Assembly (NCBI RefSeq): GCF_002256775.1
Contig: NZ_NCII01000002.1
Location: 1-64,000, forward strand
DNA from: Novosphingobium sp. 17-62-19
GTDB taxonomy: Bacteria; Pseudomonadota; Alphaproteobacteria; Sphingomonadales; Sphingomonadaceae
Direction of reading: 5' to 3'
DNA: 64,000 nt
In this document: piece after piece, positions 15,923-24,483 of the stretch
Layout: each line of letters opens with the position of its first letter
How positions within the stretch are numbered: position 1 is the stretch's first letter
Notes under the pieces: model-generated
Told to the model about the DNA's origin: nothing
The model's database searches: none
The model's input: the letters and a program-made list of their open reading frames with translations, nothing else
Translations under genes and position numbers: made by a program

Positions 15923-17146
15923 TTATGCGGAGCGCTGCCCCTGTATGTAGGATTCGAGCAACACCGGGTCGAACGGCTTACCATCGAAGAAGCTGTTGTT
16001 TTCCAACGTGATAAATCCCTGTTGCATCGACACAGAGGTGGGTCCGGCAAGGCTGCCTTCGACCTTGGAGCTGGCACCCGGTAACGGCTCTCCAGTGCCC
16101 AATAGTGCGCTGCGGTATAGATCGGGGCGGAATACGCGGGCGGCCTTGCGGGCATCGGCGGAGTCGAACTCCAGACCGTCCCAGCGCACCATCTGGCTGT
16201 AGAGCCATTCTGCCTGGCTGACCCATGGGAAGTTTGCGGCCTCACGGTGCTGGAACATGAAATCGGGATAGTGCAGAAGTTCGCCGCCCTGCCGGAGCAG
16301 GAGCCGGTCTGAAATGGCGCGGCGGATCAGGGTGGCGTCGCCATCGAGGTACTCTGCCCGCGCCAGAATCGCCGCGTTGGTTTCAAGATTGGCGGGATCG
16401 ACGAAGTGTTCGCCCGCCTTGCGCAGCGCGCGGACCAGCGCTTCGGCCTGCGGGCGGCGCGCTTCCATCACCGGTTCGCGGAAGGCGAGGACTTTTTCCA
16501 CGCCGCGCCGCCAGATTTGCGCGGTAACCAGCACGATCTCGCCGGTGCCGCGCTCCACCGCCACGCTGTTCCACGGTTCGCCCACGCAGATCGCATCAAC
16601 TTCGCCAAATTCGAGCGCATCGGCGCAGAACGGCGGGGCGACGGTGGTGATTTCCACGTCTATGTCGGGGCGAATGCCGCAGGCGGCGAGCCAGTACCGA
16701 AGCATGTAATTGTGGCTGGAATAGCGGTGAACCACGCCGAAGCGCAGCTTCTGGCCGGAGGCTGCGATATGGGCCTTCAGCGCAGCGCCTACTGCCGCCG
16801 GTTCGCCCAAGCCGCCCGCCGGGTTTACCGCGCGCGCCAGATCGGGCCGCATCGTCACCGCATTGCCATTGAGGCCCAGCACGAAGGGCACCGAAAGCGG
16901 CTGCGCGGGGCGGCCGCGTCCCAGTGTGGTGGCAATGGCCAGCGGGGCGACCATGTGGGCGGCATCGCTGTGGCCATAGAGCAGGCGATCAAGCACCGTG
17001 GCCCAGCTCATGTCACGCACTAGGCGCAGCGACAGGCCCTCGGCCTCGGCAAAGCCGTGTTCACGTGCGAGGATGGGCAGGCAGGCATCGACCAGTGGGA
17101 GGAAGCCTATGGTCAGTTCGCCATTCGTGGCGTCTTCGGCCATCAT
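15923..17146 (-). CDS. nasS: nitrate sensor protein of the NasS type
   Basis: A 407-residue relative of NrtA that lacks any signal peptide and so stays in the cytoplasm. It keeps the nitrate-binding family segments (LNGNAVTMRP, GEVDAICVGEPWNS). In known systems NasS holds NasT inactive until nitrate or nitrite binds and releases it. The ATG at 17146 overlaps the nasT stop (ATGA), fixing the start and giving equimolar, coupled synthesis of the two partners. About 75 bp separate its stop from the start of the nrtA leader. Confidence 0.92.
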   Translation of the reverse strand: MMAEDATNGELTIGFLPLVDACLPILAREHGFAEAEGLSLRLVRDMSWATVLDRLLYGHSDAAHMVAPLAIATTLGRGRPAQPLSVPFVLGLNGNAVTMRPDLARAVNPAGGLGEPAAVGAALKAHIAASGQKLRFGVVHRYSSHNYMLRYWLAACGIRPDIDVEITTVAPPFCADALEFGEVDAICVGEPWNSVAVERGTGEIVLVTAQIWRRGVEKVLAFREPVMEARRPQAEALVRALRKAGEHFVDPANLETNAAILARAEYLDGDATLIRRAISDRLLLRQGGELLHYPDFMFQHREAANFPWVSQAEWLYSQMVRWDGLEFDSADARKAARVFRPDLYRSALLGTGEPLPGASSKVEGSLAGPTSVSMQQGFITLENNSFFDGKPFDPVLLESYIQGQRSA

Positions 17147-17721
17147 TTCCCCCCCATCAACTGGTGCGCGGTGACGACTGCCTCGGCAATGTCGGCAATG
17201 CGTTTGCCCTGATTCATCGCGGTTTTGCGCAGTTCGGAATAGGCCTGCGGTTCGGTGAAGCCGCGGCTGTCCATCAGGATGCGCTTGGCTTTGGCAATCA
17301 CTTCATGGTCCGCCAGCTTGCCCTTGGCCTCTGCCAGATCGGACTGGAGCCGGGAGAAGGCGTTGAAGCGGCGCACGGCCAGATCGAGGATCGGGCGGAT
17401 GCGGTGCGGGGCAAGGCCATCGACCACATAGGATGAGACGCCTGCATCGACCGAGGCGGCAATCGATTCCTCGTCGCTTTCATCCACGAACATGGCGATG
17501 GGGCGGCCCAGCACGCGGCTGACGGCGAAGTATTCTTCAAGCACATCGCGCGAGGGGTTGCCTAGATCCATCAGCACGATGTCTGGCCCGATTTCACCGA
17601 TGCGAGCGACGAGGCCGCGCCGCTCGGTGACTACGAAAATCTCGCAATCGTCAAGCGCGGCAAGGCCTTCACGGATCACGGCTGCGCGGCTGGCGCTTTC
17701 ATCGACGATGGCAATCCGCAT
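17143..17721 (-). CDS. nasT: ANTAR-domain antiterminator NasT
   Basis: An RNA-binding response regulator that prevents termination in nitrate assimilation leaders. The 192-residue protein has a receiver-like domain (1-120; MRIAIVDES, DIVLMDLGNP with a central Asp) and a C-terminal three-helix ANTAR domain (about 125-185; GKLADHEVIAKAKRILMDSR, then YSELRKTAMNQGKRI). Its target RNAs are visible in this window upstream of nrtA and nirB. It is the first gene of nasT-nasS and overlaps nasS by 4 nt. Confidence 0.94.
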   Translation of the reverse strand: MRIAIVDESASRAAVIREGLAALDDCEIFVVTERRGLVARIGEIGPDIVLMDLGNPSRDVLEEYFAVSRVLGRPIAMFVDESDEESIAASVDAGVSSYVVDGLAPHRIRPILDLAVRRFNAFSRLQSDLAEAKGKLADHEVIAKAKRILMDSRGFTEPQAYSELRKTAMNQGKRIADIAEAVVTAHQLMGGK

Positions 17722-17773
17722 ATGCGCCTAGTGCGCGGGGCGGCCCCGCGTTTCAAGGCGATTCGTGCTCACG

Positions 17774-20698
17774 TCAGTTTCCGACCAGCACGAAGGGTGC
17801 CCACGTGGCGGGATGGGCCGCGCCTGCGAGCTTTTTGTCGGCGATGATGGCCAGTTGTGCGCGGCGCAGGGCTTCGGCGCGGGACAGGCCCTTGGCCGCG
17901 CCGTTCAGCGTATCGAGCGTGAGGCGGCTGGCCACATCATCGCGGACCGGCCAGTGCGACAGGAGCAGCGAGCGTGCACCTGCTGCCACGAACGAGCGGG
18001 CGAGGCCGGAGAATGTTGGCGCGCTTTCACCGTCGCCCGCGCTGGTATCGCAGGCGGACAGGATCACCCAATCGGCATCGAGCCGAAGTTTGGCGATTTC
18101 AGACGCGGTCAGCAGGCCGTCGTCGGCCTCGGTCGGCTGATCGGGCGGGGTCAGGACCAGCGCAGGCTCCACCAGATCGCGAAATGCGCCGCCGACAAGG
18201 CCATGCGTGGCAAAGGCGATGACGCTGGCCAGATGGAGCGGGGCGGCTTTGACCGCCGTTTCGGTGGCGTCTGCGCCGATCAGGAGCGCGGGCTGGCCGG
18301 GGAAGCCGCTGGCCATGCTGCGCAGTTCCTCTGCCGCACCGGGCAGGCTGGCAAGCTGGCGCAGTGCCCGCGTGCTGGTATCGCCAGAGCGGAGCAGGGG
18401 GGCGGCGCGCGTGGCAAGGCGTACCGGCTCACCCAACACGGGTGCGCCGATCCCGGCGAAACTGCGTGCTTTGCTGCCGCGCGGGTTTTCCGGCAGCGGC
18501 ACGGCGGCAAGCGGGACCGATACCGCGTGGCTCTGCGCCAGCCAGCGGGTGCGGCGCAGGGCTTCGGGTGCATCGTCAGCGCCCTGTGGTGCCTGCGTGA
18601 CAAGCGCGGCAAAGGGCAGGGCGGCGAGGCTGCCGGTGGCCAGAATGCGCAGATCGGGGGAGGATTTCACCGCATCGCGGATCGGCTGGGGGAACAGCGC
18701 CAGATAGAGTTCGTGCGCGGCGGTGCGATCAAACGCGCTTTTGCCATTGGCGACAAGGCCGCTTTCAATCGAGCTGCGCAACCGCTTTTCAAGGCCGAGC
18801 AGCGCGCGCGGCGCGATGGCGGTGGTGGCGATGACGGCCTTGCCCGGCGTGACGGCGAGGATGACGAGGCCGTCTTCATCCTGTCCGTAGAGGACCAACG
18901 CTTGATCTTTAGCCAACGAGGCCTGCGCGGCAGCAAGGGTGGCGGGTTCAACTGCTGTTTGCGCCGAATAGCCGGGGATCAGCGCGGCAAGCTGTGCGTC
19001 TTCTGCGCGGAGTTTTGCGTCGATTTCATCCAACTGGCGGCTGATGCCGGCGGCAGCTTCGCCTTTGCCCGCAACGACTTGCGCGTTGAGCGTGCGGCGC
19101 AGGCGTGCGCCATCGGTGGCGAGAGCCTGATAGCGGCGGATGGCTTCGGTGGCGGCGGGGCTGTCTGCCGCGCGGAGCAGGGTGAGGCTGGACATCGCGC
19201 TTTGCAGATCGCCAAGGTTGGCAAGTTGCAGCGCCTCGAACGCCTGCGCCGCATCGTCTGCCGACATGGCAAGGCGGGCGTGCTGAACGAACAGGAAGTG
19301 ATACTGCTCGGCCAGCCGGGTTACTTCTGCGCGCGGCGTGGCGCGATCGAGCAGGCGGGCGCGGGCGGGGGCAAGAATCGCGCGCGCCCGTTGGAGCGCG
19401 CCAGCACTATCGCCCTTTTGTGCGGCGATGACTTCGGCAAAGACCAGACCGCCAAGCCGCCGGAAGTTTGAATCGAGTGCGCGATTTTGGAAGGCCGTGT
19501 TGGCATGGCTCAGCAGCGGCAAAGCATCGTCGGCACGATTGAGGGAAATATACTCGCGAGCGAGATTCACCTCAGCCAAGATGACATCGGGATGTTCGGG
19601 AGAAGTGGCGCGTTCCCGGCCGAGGCGCAGCGCCTTTTCACGCATGGCAAGCGACCCGGCTTTGTCGCCGCGCCACGCAGCCAGCCTGGCAAGCTGGCCA
19701 ATGGCGGTCGCCACGATAGTCGTATAATTCTTGTCGTTGCTCTTCTCAAAAATTTCGGCGGCACGTTCGTAAAATGGCAGAGCCTCTTCCTTGTGCCCTG
19801 AATTATCGAGCGCAAATCCCAGGGCGCTGAGTGAAAAGGCGATGTCCGGGTGGCCTTCGGGATAGGCCTTGACCCGCAGATCAAGCGTCCGGCGTATGAC
19901 CGGGATGGCTTGTGCATAAAGGCCGGAATCGCTGAGCGAACTGCCCAACTGGTTTAGCGCAGCCATAGTGACACGGTGGTCTTCGCCAAGATGCGTTTCA
20001 GCCCAGACCGCCGCCTCGCGCGCGGGCTCAATGGAAGAAGCCGTGTCGCCCGATTGCGTCAGCAGCGCGCCAAGGCTGAGGCCGTAGATCGCGGGATGCT
20101 CCAGATTCTCGCCGGAAAGGATCGCCTGGGCGCGGGCAATACGCAAAGCCTCGCGAACGCGGGGCAGTGCTTTCAGTGGTTCGCCTTGCCGGAATTCAAC
20201 CAGCGCAAGGCCATAGAGTGCAGAAGCATACTCGATGCTCTCCTTGCCTGCGGTCTGTTCTGTCAATGTCAGTGCGCGCAGCTTGTAGCGCGTGGCAACG
20301 TCCAGCTTGCCCAGTGACGAATAGAGCGAGCCGATGTTGTTGACGAGTTCGGCACGATCAGGCGTCATCGGGTACTTGCCCCGGTCCAGATCGGCCTCAA
20401 GTCGCTGATAGATGTCCAGCGCCTCATCGGTACGGCCAAGCCAGAACAAGGCGTTCGCCCGACTTGCCTCGGCATAGATCAAATCGAGCGGGTCAACGTT
20501 TCGGGCCTTTCGCGCCTCGGCAAGCACGGCATCGATTTTTGCGAGGGCCTCGGCTGGTTTGCCAGAGGTATCCATGCTTTTTAGCGCTTTGACCTTATCG
20601 GCCAAAGTGGTGGCAGTGGCAGAATTGCCGGATTCGGCGGCGAGGCAAACGCTTGGCACCGCTGCTGCAAGCAACGCTGCCCAGATCAACTTCGACAT
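17774..20698 (-). CDS. secreted TPR-CHAT protein
   Basis: A 974-residue protein with an N-terminal export signal, several tetratricopeptide repeats (about residues 40-430), a helical linker, and a C-terminal CHAT domain. CHAT is a caspase-like protease fold. The putative catalytic His is in FATHGLVGG and the Cys in LSACDTSAGDG, so the site looks intact. The export signal suggests a periplasmic or surface role, unlike the cytoplasmic TPR-CHAT proteases tied to type III-E CRISPR; no CRISPR genes are near. Its substrate is unknown. It lies upstream of nasT on the same strand (52 bp) but has no evident link to nitrate use. Confidence 0.85.
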   Translation of the reverse strand: MSKLIWAALLAAAVPSVCLAAESGNSATATTLADKVKALKSMDTSGKPAEALAKIDAVLAEARKARNVDPLDLIYAEASRANALFWLGRTDEALDIYQRLEADLDRGKYPMTPDRAELVNNIGSLYSSLGKLDVATRYKLRALTLTEQTAGKESIEYASALYGLALVEFRQGEPLKALPRVREALRIARAQAILSGENLEHPAIYGLSLGALLTQSGDTASSIEPAREAAVWAETHLGEDHRVTMAALNQLGSSLSDSGLYAQAIPVIRRTLDLRVKAYPEGHPDIAFSLSALGFALDNSGHKEEALPFYERAAEIFEKSNDKNYTTIVATAIGQLARLAAWRGDKAGSLAMREKALRLGRERATSPEHPDVILAEVNLAREYISLNRADDALPLLSHANTAFQNRALDSNFRRLGGLVFAEVIAAQKGDSAGALQRARAILAPARARLLDRATPRAEVTRLAEQYHFLFVQHARLAMSADDAAQAFEALQLANLGDLQSAMSSLTLLRAADSPAATEAIRRYQALATDGARLRRTLNAQVVAGKGEAAAGISRQLDEIDAKLRAEDAQLAALIPGYSAQTAVEPATLAAAQASLAKDQALVLYGQDEDGLVILAVTPGKAVIATTAIAPRALLGLEKRLRSSIESGLVANGKSAFDRTAAHELYLALFPQPIRDAVKSSPDLRILATGSLAALPFAALVTQAPQGADDAPEALRRTRWLAQSHAVSVPLAAVPLPENPRGSKARSFAGIGAPVLGEPVRLATRAAPLLRSGDTSTRALRQLASLPGAAEELRSMASGFPGQPALLIGADATETAVKAAPLHLASVIAFATHGLVGGAFRDLVEPALVLTPPDQPTEADDGLLTASEIAKLRLDADWVILSACDTSAGDGESAPTFSGLARSFVAAGARSLLLSHWPVRDDVASRLTLDTLNGAAKGLSRAEALRRAQLAIIADKKLAGAAHPATWAPFVLVGN

Positions 20699-20839
20699 CC
20701 GATTGTCCCCGGTTCAACGTAAGGTTGTTAGGGAGGAAGGGTTAACGGGAATTTACGGTAGTGCCAGCGTCATTCGACACATCGGCATCAGAAAAGGACG
20801 CCTAGCACCCGGCGGGTGGCGAAGTGTTCGAAAAAATGA

Positions 20840-20932
20840 TGGCGGAGACGGAGGGATTCGAACCCTCGGTACCGGATTTACCAGTACGACGGTTTAGCAA
20901 ACCGTTGGTTTCAGCCACTCACCCACGTCTCC
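20840..20932 (-). tRNA. tRNA-Ser (anticodon GCU)
   Basis: On the minus strand the acceptor arm GGAGACG pairs with CGTCTCC, followed by G and an encoded CCA. The anticodon stem-loop GGTTTGCTAAACC gives anticodon GCT. A long variable arm and the T-arm GGTTCGAATCC are present, as expected for a class II serine tRNA. I see no integrated element beside it. Confidence 0.95.
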
Positions 20933-21159
20933 AGATCGCAGCGGCGAGGCGGGGCTATAGCGAGGGTCGGGGGGGGCGGCAAGACCTTCGGAGGTAAAAA
21001 TCCGCCTGTGGGAAAATTCCTCGTCTGCGACGCTTGGGCGCGTTTCTGACTCGACTCATCGCCGGTTCATTGTCGGGAGGCCAGCGTTGGATTCTGGTGA
21101 AGGTTGCAGGAGCCTGCGCCGATCTTGTCCGTTTGCGGATTAGTGGGCCGGCCGACGGG

Positions 21160-21951
21160 ATGGACATGATGATGACGAATCGACTGAAGATCCGGGTACT
21201 CGCCCCCATTGCGGCAGCCATGTTGGCGTTGGTCGGCAATCCGGTGGCTGCACAAGTCGAGCAGGTCGATCCCAATGCCGTGATTGACGGTGATCTGATT
21301 GCGCCCGGTGCCACGCCACCATCATCCCCCGCCGCCACGCCAGCGGGGCCGGAAGCGGGCACTTTGCCAGCCTTGCCTGCGGATGAGCCTTATACACCTC
21401 CCGCTGAGGCGCCCTATGTGCCGCCTACATCGACCGATGTTGCTCCGGCTACCCCGACAGCCGCAAGTGCGTCCTATAAAGAGGACGACCTGATCGGCGC
21501 GGCCGAGGGTGTGTTCGGCAAGGGTGCTTCGGGCCTTGCTGACATCATCAAGGATTTGCTGAAGAAGCAGGGTGAACCGAACGGCTATATCGTTGGTCGT
21601 GAAGCGGGCGGAGCGCTGGTCGTTGGGGTGCGTTATGGTTCCGGCACTTTGCACCACAAGATTGAGGGCGAGCGTCCGGTCTATTGGACAGGGCCTTCGA
21701 TCGGTTTCGATGTTGGTGCCAACGCGGCGAGTACGTTCGTTCTGGTGTATAACCTGTATGACAGCGAAGAACTTTATACGAGGTTTGCGGCGGGCGAAGG
21801 GCAGGCCTATCTGATCGGGGGGTTCCATGTCAGCTACTTGCGCAAGGGCGACAAGGTGCTGATTCCCGTGCGTTCTGGTGCAGGTCTCCGGCTTGGTATC
21901 AACGGCGGCTACATGAAGTTCTCGAAAAAGCAGAACTGGCTTCCATTCTGA
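21160..21951 (+). CDS. DUF1134 (EipA-like) envelope protein
   Basis: A 263-residue exported protein. A signal peptide ends near VAAQ, a Pro/Ala/Thr-rich linker covers about residues 40-105, and the C-terminal part is the DUF1134 domain, recognisable by GREAGGALVVGVRYGSG, VYWTGPSIGFDVG and LVYNLYDSEE. Members such as Brucella EipA are periplasmic and support cell-envelope integrity; the exact activity is unknown. Several ATGs cluster at the start (21160-21174); the open frame upstream to 21034 has no signal-like start. Alone on its strand after the tRNA, followed by an aminotransferase. Confidence 0.85.
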   Translation: MDMMMTNRLKIRVLAPIAAAMLALVGNPVAAQVEQVDPNAVIDGDLIAPGATPPSSPAATPAGPEAGTLPALPADEPYTPPAEAPYVPPTSTDVAPATPTAASASYKEDDLIGAAEGVFGKGASGLADIIKDLLKKQGEPNGYIVGREAGGALVVGVRYGSGTLHHKIEGERPVYWTGPSIGFDVGANAASTFVLVYNLYDSEELYTRFAAGEGQAYLIGGFHVSYLRKGDKVLIPVRSGAGLRLGINGGYMKFSKKQNWLPF

Positions 21952-22080
21952 CGCATTCCTGCAACTTCCAGCCAAATATTCCGGCGCATACCTTATAATT
22001 GCAATGTGGGGCTTGCCCCTGTGGCCTTCCGGCGGCATGGAGCCGCCGCGTTTGCTCCCCGCAATGGAAGGCCCAAGCTC

Positions 22081-23250
22081 ATGCTCGAAAATCTTGCCCC
22101 TCAGCCCGCCGATGCGCTGCTGGCGCTGATCAAGCTCCACAATGCCGATCCGCGTGCCGACAAGATTGACCTTGGCGTGGGCGTATATCGCACGTCCGAA
22201 GGCGATACGCCGGTGTTCAAGGCGATGAAGGCGGCAGAAGCGAAGCTGCTCGAAACGCAGGAATCTAAGGCTTACCTCGGCCCCGAAGGCGACATGGGTT
22301 TTGTCCACGCGCTGATCCCCTATGTTTTCGGCAAGGACTTCGACCGGTCGACCGTGGAAGGTATGCAGGCCCCCGGCGGCACCGGCGCGGTGCGGCTGGC
22401 GGTAGAAGTGGCCAAGCGGTCTGGCGTGAAGCGCGTGTGGATGGGCACGCCTTCGTGGCCCAACCATGCGCAGATCATTGCAGCAGTGGGCGTGGAGCTG
22501 AAGACCTTCAGCCACATGACCGCCGAAGGCTTTGCCGATCTCGATGCGCTGAAGACGGCGCTCGCGCAGGCTGAACCGGGCGATGCGGTGCTGCTGCACG
22601 GGTGCTGCCACAACCCGACAGGTGTGGACTATACCGAAGCGCAGTGGGACGAAATTGCGCCGCTGCTGGCAGAGCGCAAGGTGCTGCCGCTGATGGACCT
22701 TGCCTATCAGGGCCTTGGTGCGGGCATGGAAGCTGATGCCCATGGCTTGCGCAAGGTGCTCTCGGCAGTGCCAGAGGCGCTGGTGGCCTATTCGTGCGAC
22801 AAGAACTTTGGCCTTTATCGCGACCGTGTTGGCGCGTTTTATGCCGTGACATCTGACGCTACGGCGCTGGCCAACGCGATGGCCAATGGCGCAACGATTG
22901 CGCGCGCTTCGTGGTCGATGCCGCCAGATCATGGTGCGGCTGCGGTGCGTCTGATCCTTGCCGATGAAGGCCTGACCGCGATGTGGCTGGCCGAGCTGGA
23001 CGAGATGCGCGACCGGATGCGCTGGGTGCGTGATCGTCTGGCCGCAGCGCAGCAGGTGGGGCCGATCAACATGGCACCTCTGGGCGTGCAGAACGGGCTG
23101 TTCTCCATGCTGCCGCTGACCGGCGAACAGATCTTGGCGATCCGTGAAAAGCATGGCGTTTACATGGCGGGATCGGGCCGCATCAACATTGCCGGGCTCA
23201 CCACGGGCAATATCGACCAGTTTGTTGAGGCTTTGCGCGACGTGGCTTGA
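22081..23250 (+). CDS. aromatic/aspartate aminotransferase, class I
   Basis: A 389-residue PLP enzyme transferring amino groups between aromatic amino acids or aspartate and 2-oxoglutarate. The PLP lysine lies in SCDKNFGLYRDRVG, the signature of the AspC/TyrB subgroup, and other family motifs (CHNPTGVDYT, DLAYQGLG) are present. The substrate preference cannot be read from sequence; TyrB-like aromatic use is likely. The start is set by GGAAGG about 11 nt upstream of ATG 22081. It converges with the SDR gene, with a palindromic repeat between them. Confidence 0.92.
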   Translation: MLENLAPQPADALLALIKLHNADPRADKIDLGVGVYRTSEGDTPVFKAMKAAEAKLLETQESKAYLGPEGDMGFVHALIPYVFGKDFDRSTVEGMQAPGGTGAVRLAVEVAKRSGVKRVWMGTPSWPNHAQIIAAVGVELKTFSHMTAEGFADLDALKTALAQAEPGDAVLLHGCCHNPTGVDYTEAQWDEIAPLLAERKVLPLMDLAYQGLGAGMEADAHGLRKVLSAVPEALVAYSCDKNFGLYRDRVGAFYAVTSDATALANAMANGATIARASWSMPPDHGAAAVRLILADEGLTAMWLAELDEMRDRMRWVRDRLAAAQQVGPINMAPLGVQNGLFSMLPLTGEQILAIREKHGVYMAGSGRINIAGLTTGNIDQFVEALRDVA

Positions 23251-23271
23251 GGCACGCCAACCTCTAACGCT

Positions 23272-23382
23272 GTGCGCCCCCGCGAAGGCGGGGGCCTCGG
23301 TGTTGCTACGGACCAGCTGGTGGCAAGCGCCGTTACAATGCCGCGTCAGCGCAGAAGGCCTGAGGCCCCCGCCTGCGCGCAC
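23272..23382. repeat. REP-like inverted pair, copy 1
   Basis: GCGCCCCCGCGAAGGCGGGGGC (22 nt within 23272-23300) faces GGCCCCCGCCTGCGCGC (ending at 23381), separated by a spacer with GTTGCTACGGA. It lies between convergent genes and probably serves as a bidirectional terminator. The same family, spacer included, recurs at 30072-30155. Confidence 0.8.
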
Positions 23383-23393
23383 GAGCTGGAACG

Positions 23394-24320
23394 TCAGGCG
23401 GTGGCCTTGCGGGCTTCGTTCAGCTTGTTCTGCCGCGCGATTTCCTCGGTGATCGCCGGGTTGCGGAACAGCATTGCGAAGGTCTGCTTGTATTCCGGGT
23501 TTTCCGGCAAGTGCGTCTGCACCGCCGCCGTGGTGGCAAGGCCGCGCTCTTCCACGCCGGTCAGGAATTCGGCGTGGGTGAGGATGTAAAGCTCGTCGTT
23601 CAGGATGCCTTCCAGCACGCGCTCGCCCACCTGCTCCTTGGTCTGGTAAAGGTGCATGAAGTTGCCACCCGACGCGCGGCGCTTGTCTGCTTCGGCATAG
23701 CCGGTTTCGGCAAGATCGGCGGGTCGCGTCTTGGCAGCATCGGCGATATTCGATTGCACCGCGCCGGGGCAAAACGCGCTGCAGATCACGCCGCGCGGCT
23801 CCAGTTCGGGGCGCATACATTCCATCATCGATGTGACGGCCGCTTTGCCTGACGAATAGATCGTTGTCATGCCGACCGGCACCAGTGCGCTCATCGAAGC
23901 TGTGCAGACGATGTGCCCGCCTTCACCATGGGCCAGAATGCGCGGCAGCATGGTGACGATACCGTTGACGGTGCCGCCCACGTTCACACCCATGACCCAG
24001 TCCCAATCGGCAAAAGTCGCAAGCTCTGTCGGCCCGACGACGGCGACTCCGGCGTTGTTGACGAGAATGTGAATTTTGCCGAACCGTGCTTCGACTGCAT
24101 CGGCCACTTCGGCGAACTGCGCGCGGTTGGTGACGTCCAGTTGTACCGCCAGCACGCGGTCCCCGTCGCCCAGTTCCTCAACCGCCGAATCGAGGTGGTC
24201 CTGGCGGATGTCGGCGATGGTCACGTTCATGCCCGCGCCCAGCAGCGCTTTGGCGATGCCAAGGCCAATGCCGCTGGCACCGCCCGTTACGAACGCGGTC
24301 TTGCCCGGCAGATTTTGCAT
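23394..24320 (-). CDS. short-chain dehydrogenase/reductase
   Basis: A 308-residue NAD(P)-dependent oxidoreductase of the classical SDR type, longer than the usual 250 residues through a C-terminal extension of about 60. The nucleotide motif TGGASGIGLG is near residue 13, NNAG is present, and the catalytic Ser-Tyr-Lys appear in ASMSALVPVG and YSSGK. The ATG at 24320 has the ribosome site GAGGAGAG upstream; the longer frame has none. It is transcribed divergently from the MFS gene of the aromatic cluster and may oxidise an aromatic alcohol there, which is inference from position only. Confidence 0.88.
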   Translation of the reverse strand: MQNLPGKTAFVTGGASGIGLGIAKALLGAGMNVTIADIRQDHLDSAVEELGDGDRVLAVQLDVTNRAQFAEVADAVEARFGKIHILVNNAGVAVVGPTELATFADWDWVMGVNVGGTVNGIVTMLPRILAHGEGGHIVCTASMSALVPVGMTTIYSSGKAAVTSMMECMRPELEPRGVICSAFCPGAVQSNIADAAKTRPADLAETGYAEADKRRASGGNFMHLYQTKEQVGERVLEGILNDELYILTHAEFLTGVEERGLATTAAVQTHLPENPEYKQTFAMLFRNPAITEEIARQNKLNEARKATA

Positions 24321-24483
24321 GAAACTCTCCTCAAGTGTGTGCCTGACGTTCCGATTGACGGTGCCGGGAATCATTTTTCGCCCTTTTGTATTCACCAGCC
24401 GAGAATTGTATGCAAGACTAACAATATCGTTGCATCGAAAAGTGCCGCTCGAACGGCGCTGCGGCGGCAGGAGAGGAATAGTC
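24321..24483. promoter_or_regulatory. divergent promoter region SDR/MFS
   Basis: This gap must hold promoters for both genes. It contains the near-palindrome TTGTATGCAA (24406-24415) and an ATGCAA/TTGCAT inverted pair (24410-24415 and 24430-24435). These could be operators, for example of a GntR-type regulator, but the evidence is weak. Confidence 0.4.

Noticed and set aside
17765..19471. Long plus-strand open frame (568 codons) across the CHAT gene
   Set aside because: Antisense shadow of a well-supported TPR-CHAT protein.
17774..20698. CRISPR-linked caspase system
   Set aside because: No CRISPR repeats or cas genes are seen, and the CHAT protein has an export signal.
20840..20932. tRNA-Ser as integration site of the element at the left edge
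   Set aside because: It is more than 18 kb away from the integrase, and the genes beside it look chromosomal.
21322..23820. Minus-strand open frame of 832 codons across DUF1134, the aminotransferase and the end of the SDR gene
   Set aside because: It covers three real genes on mixed strands and has shadow-type composition.
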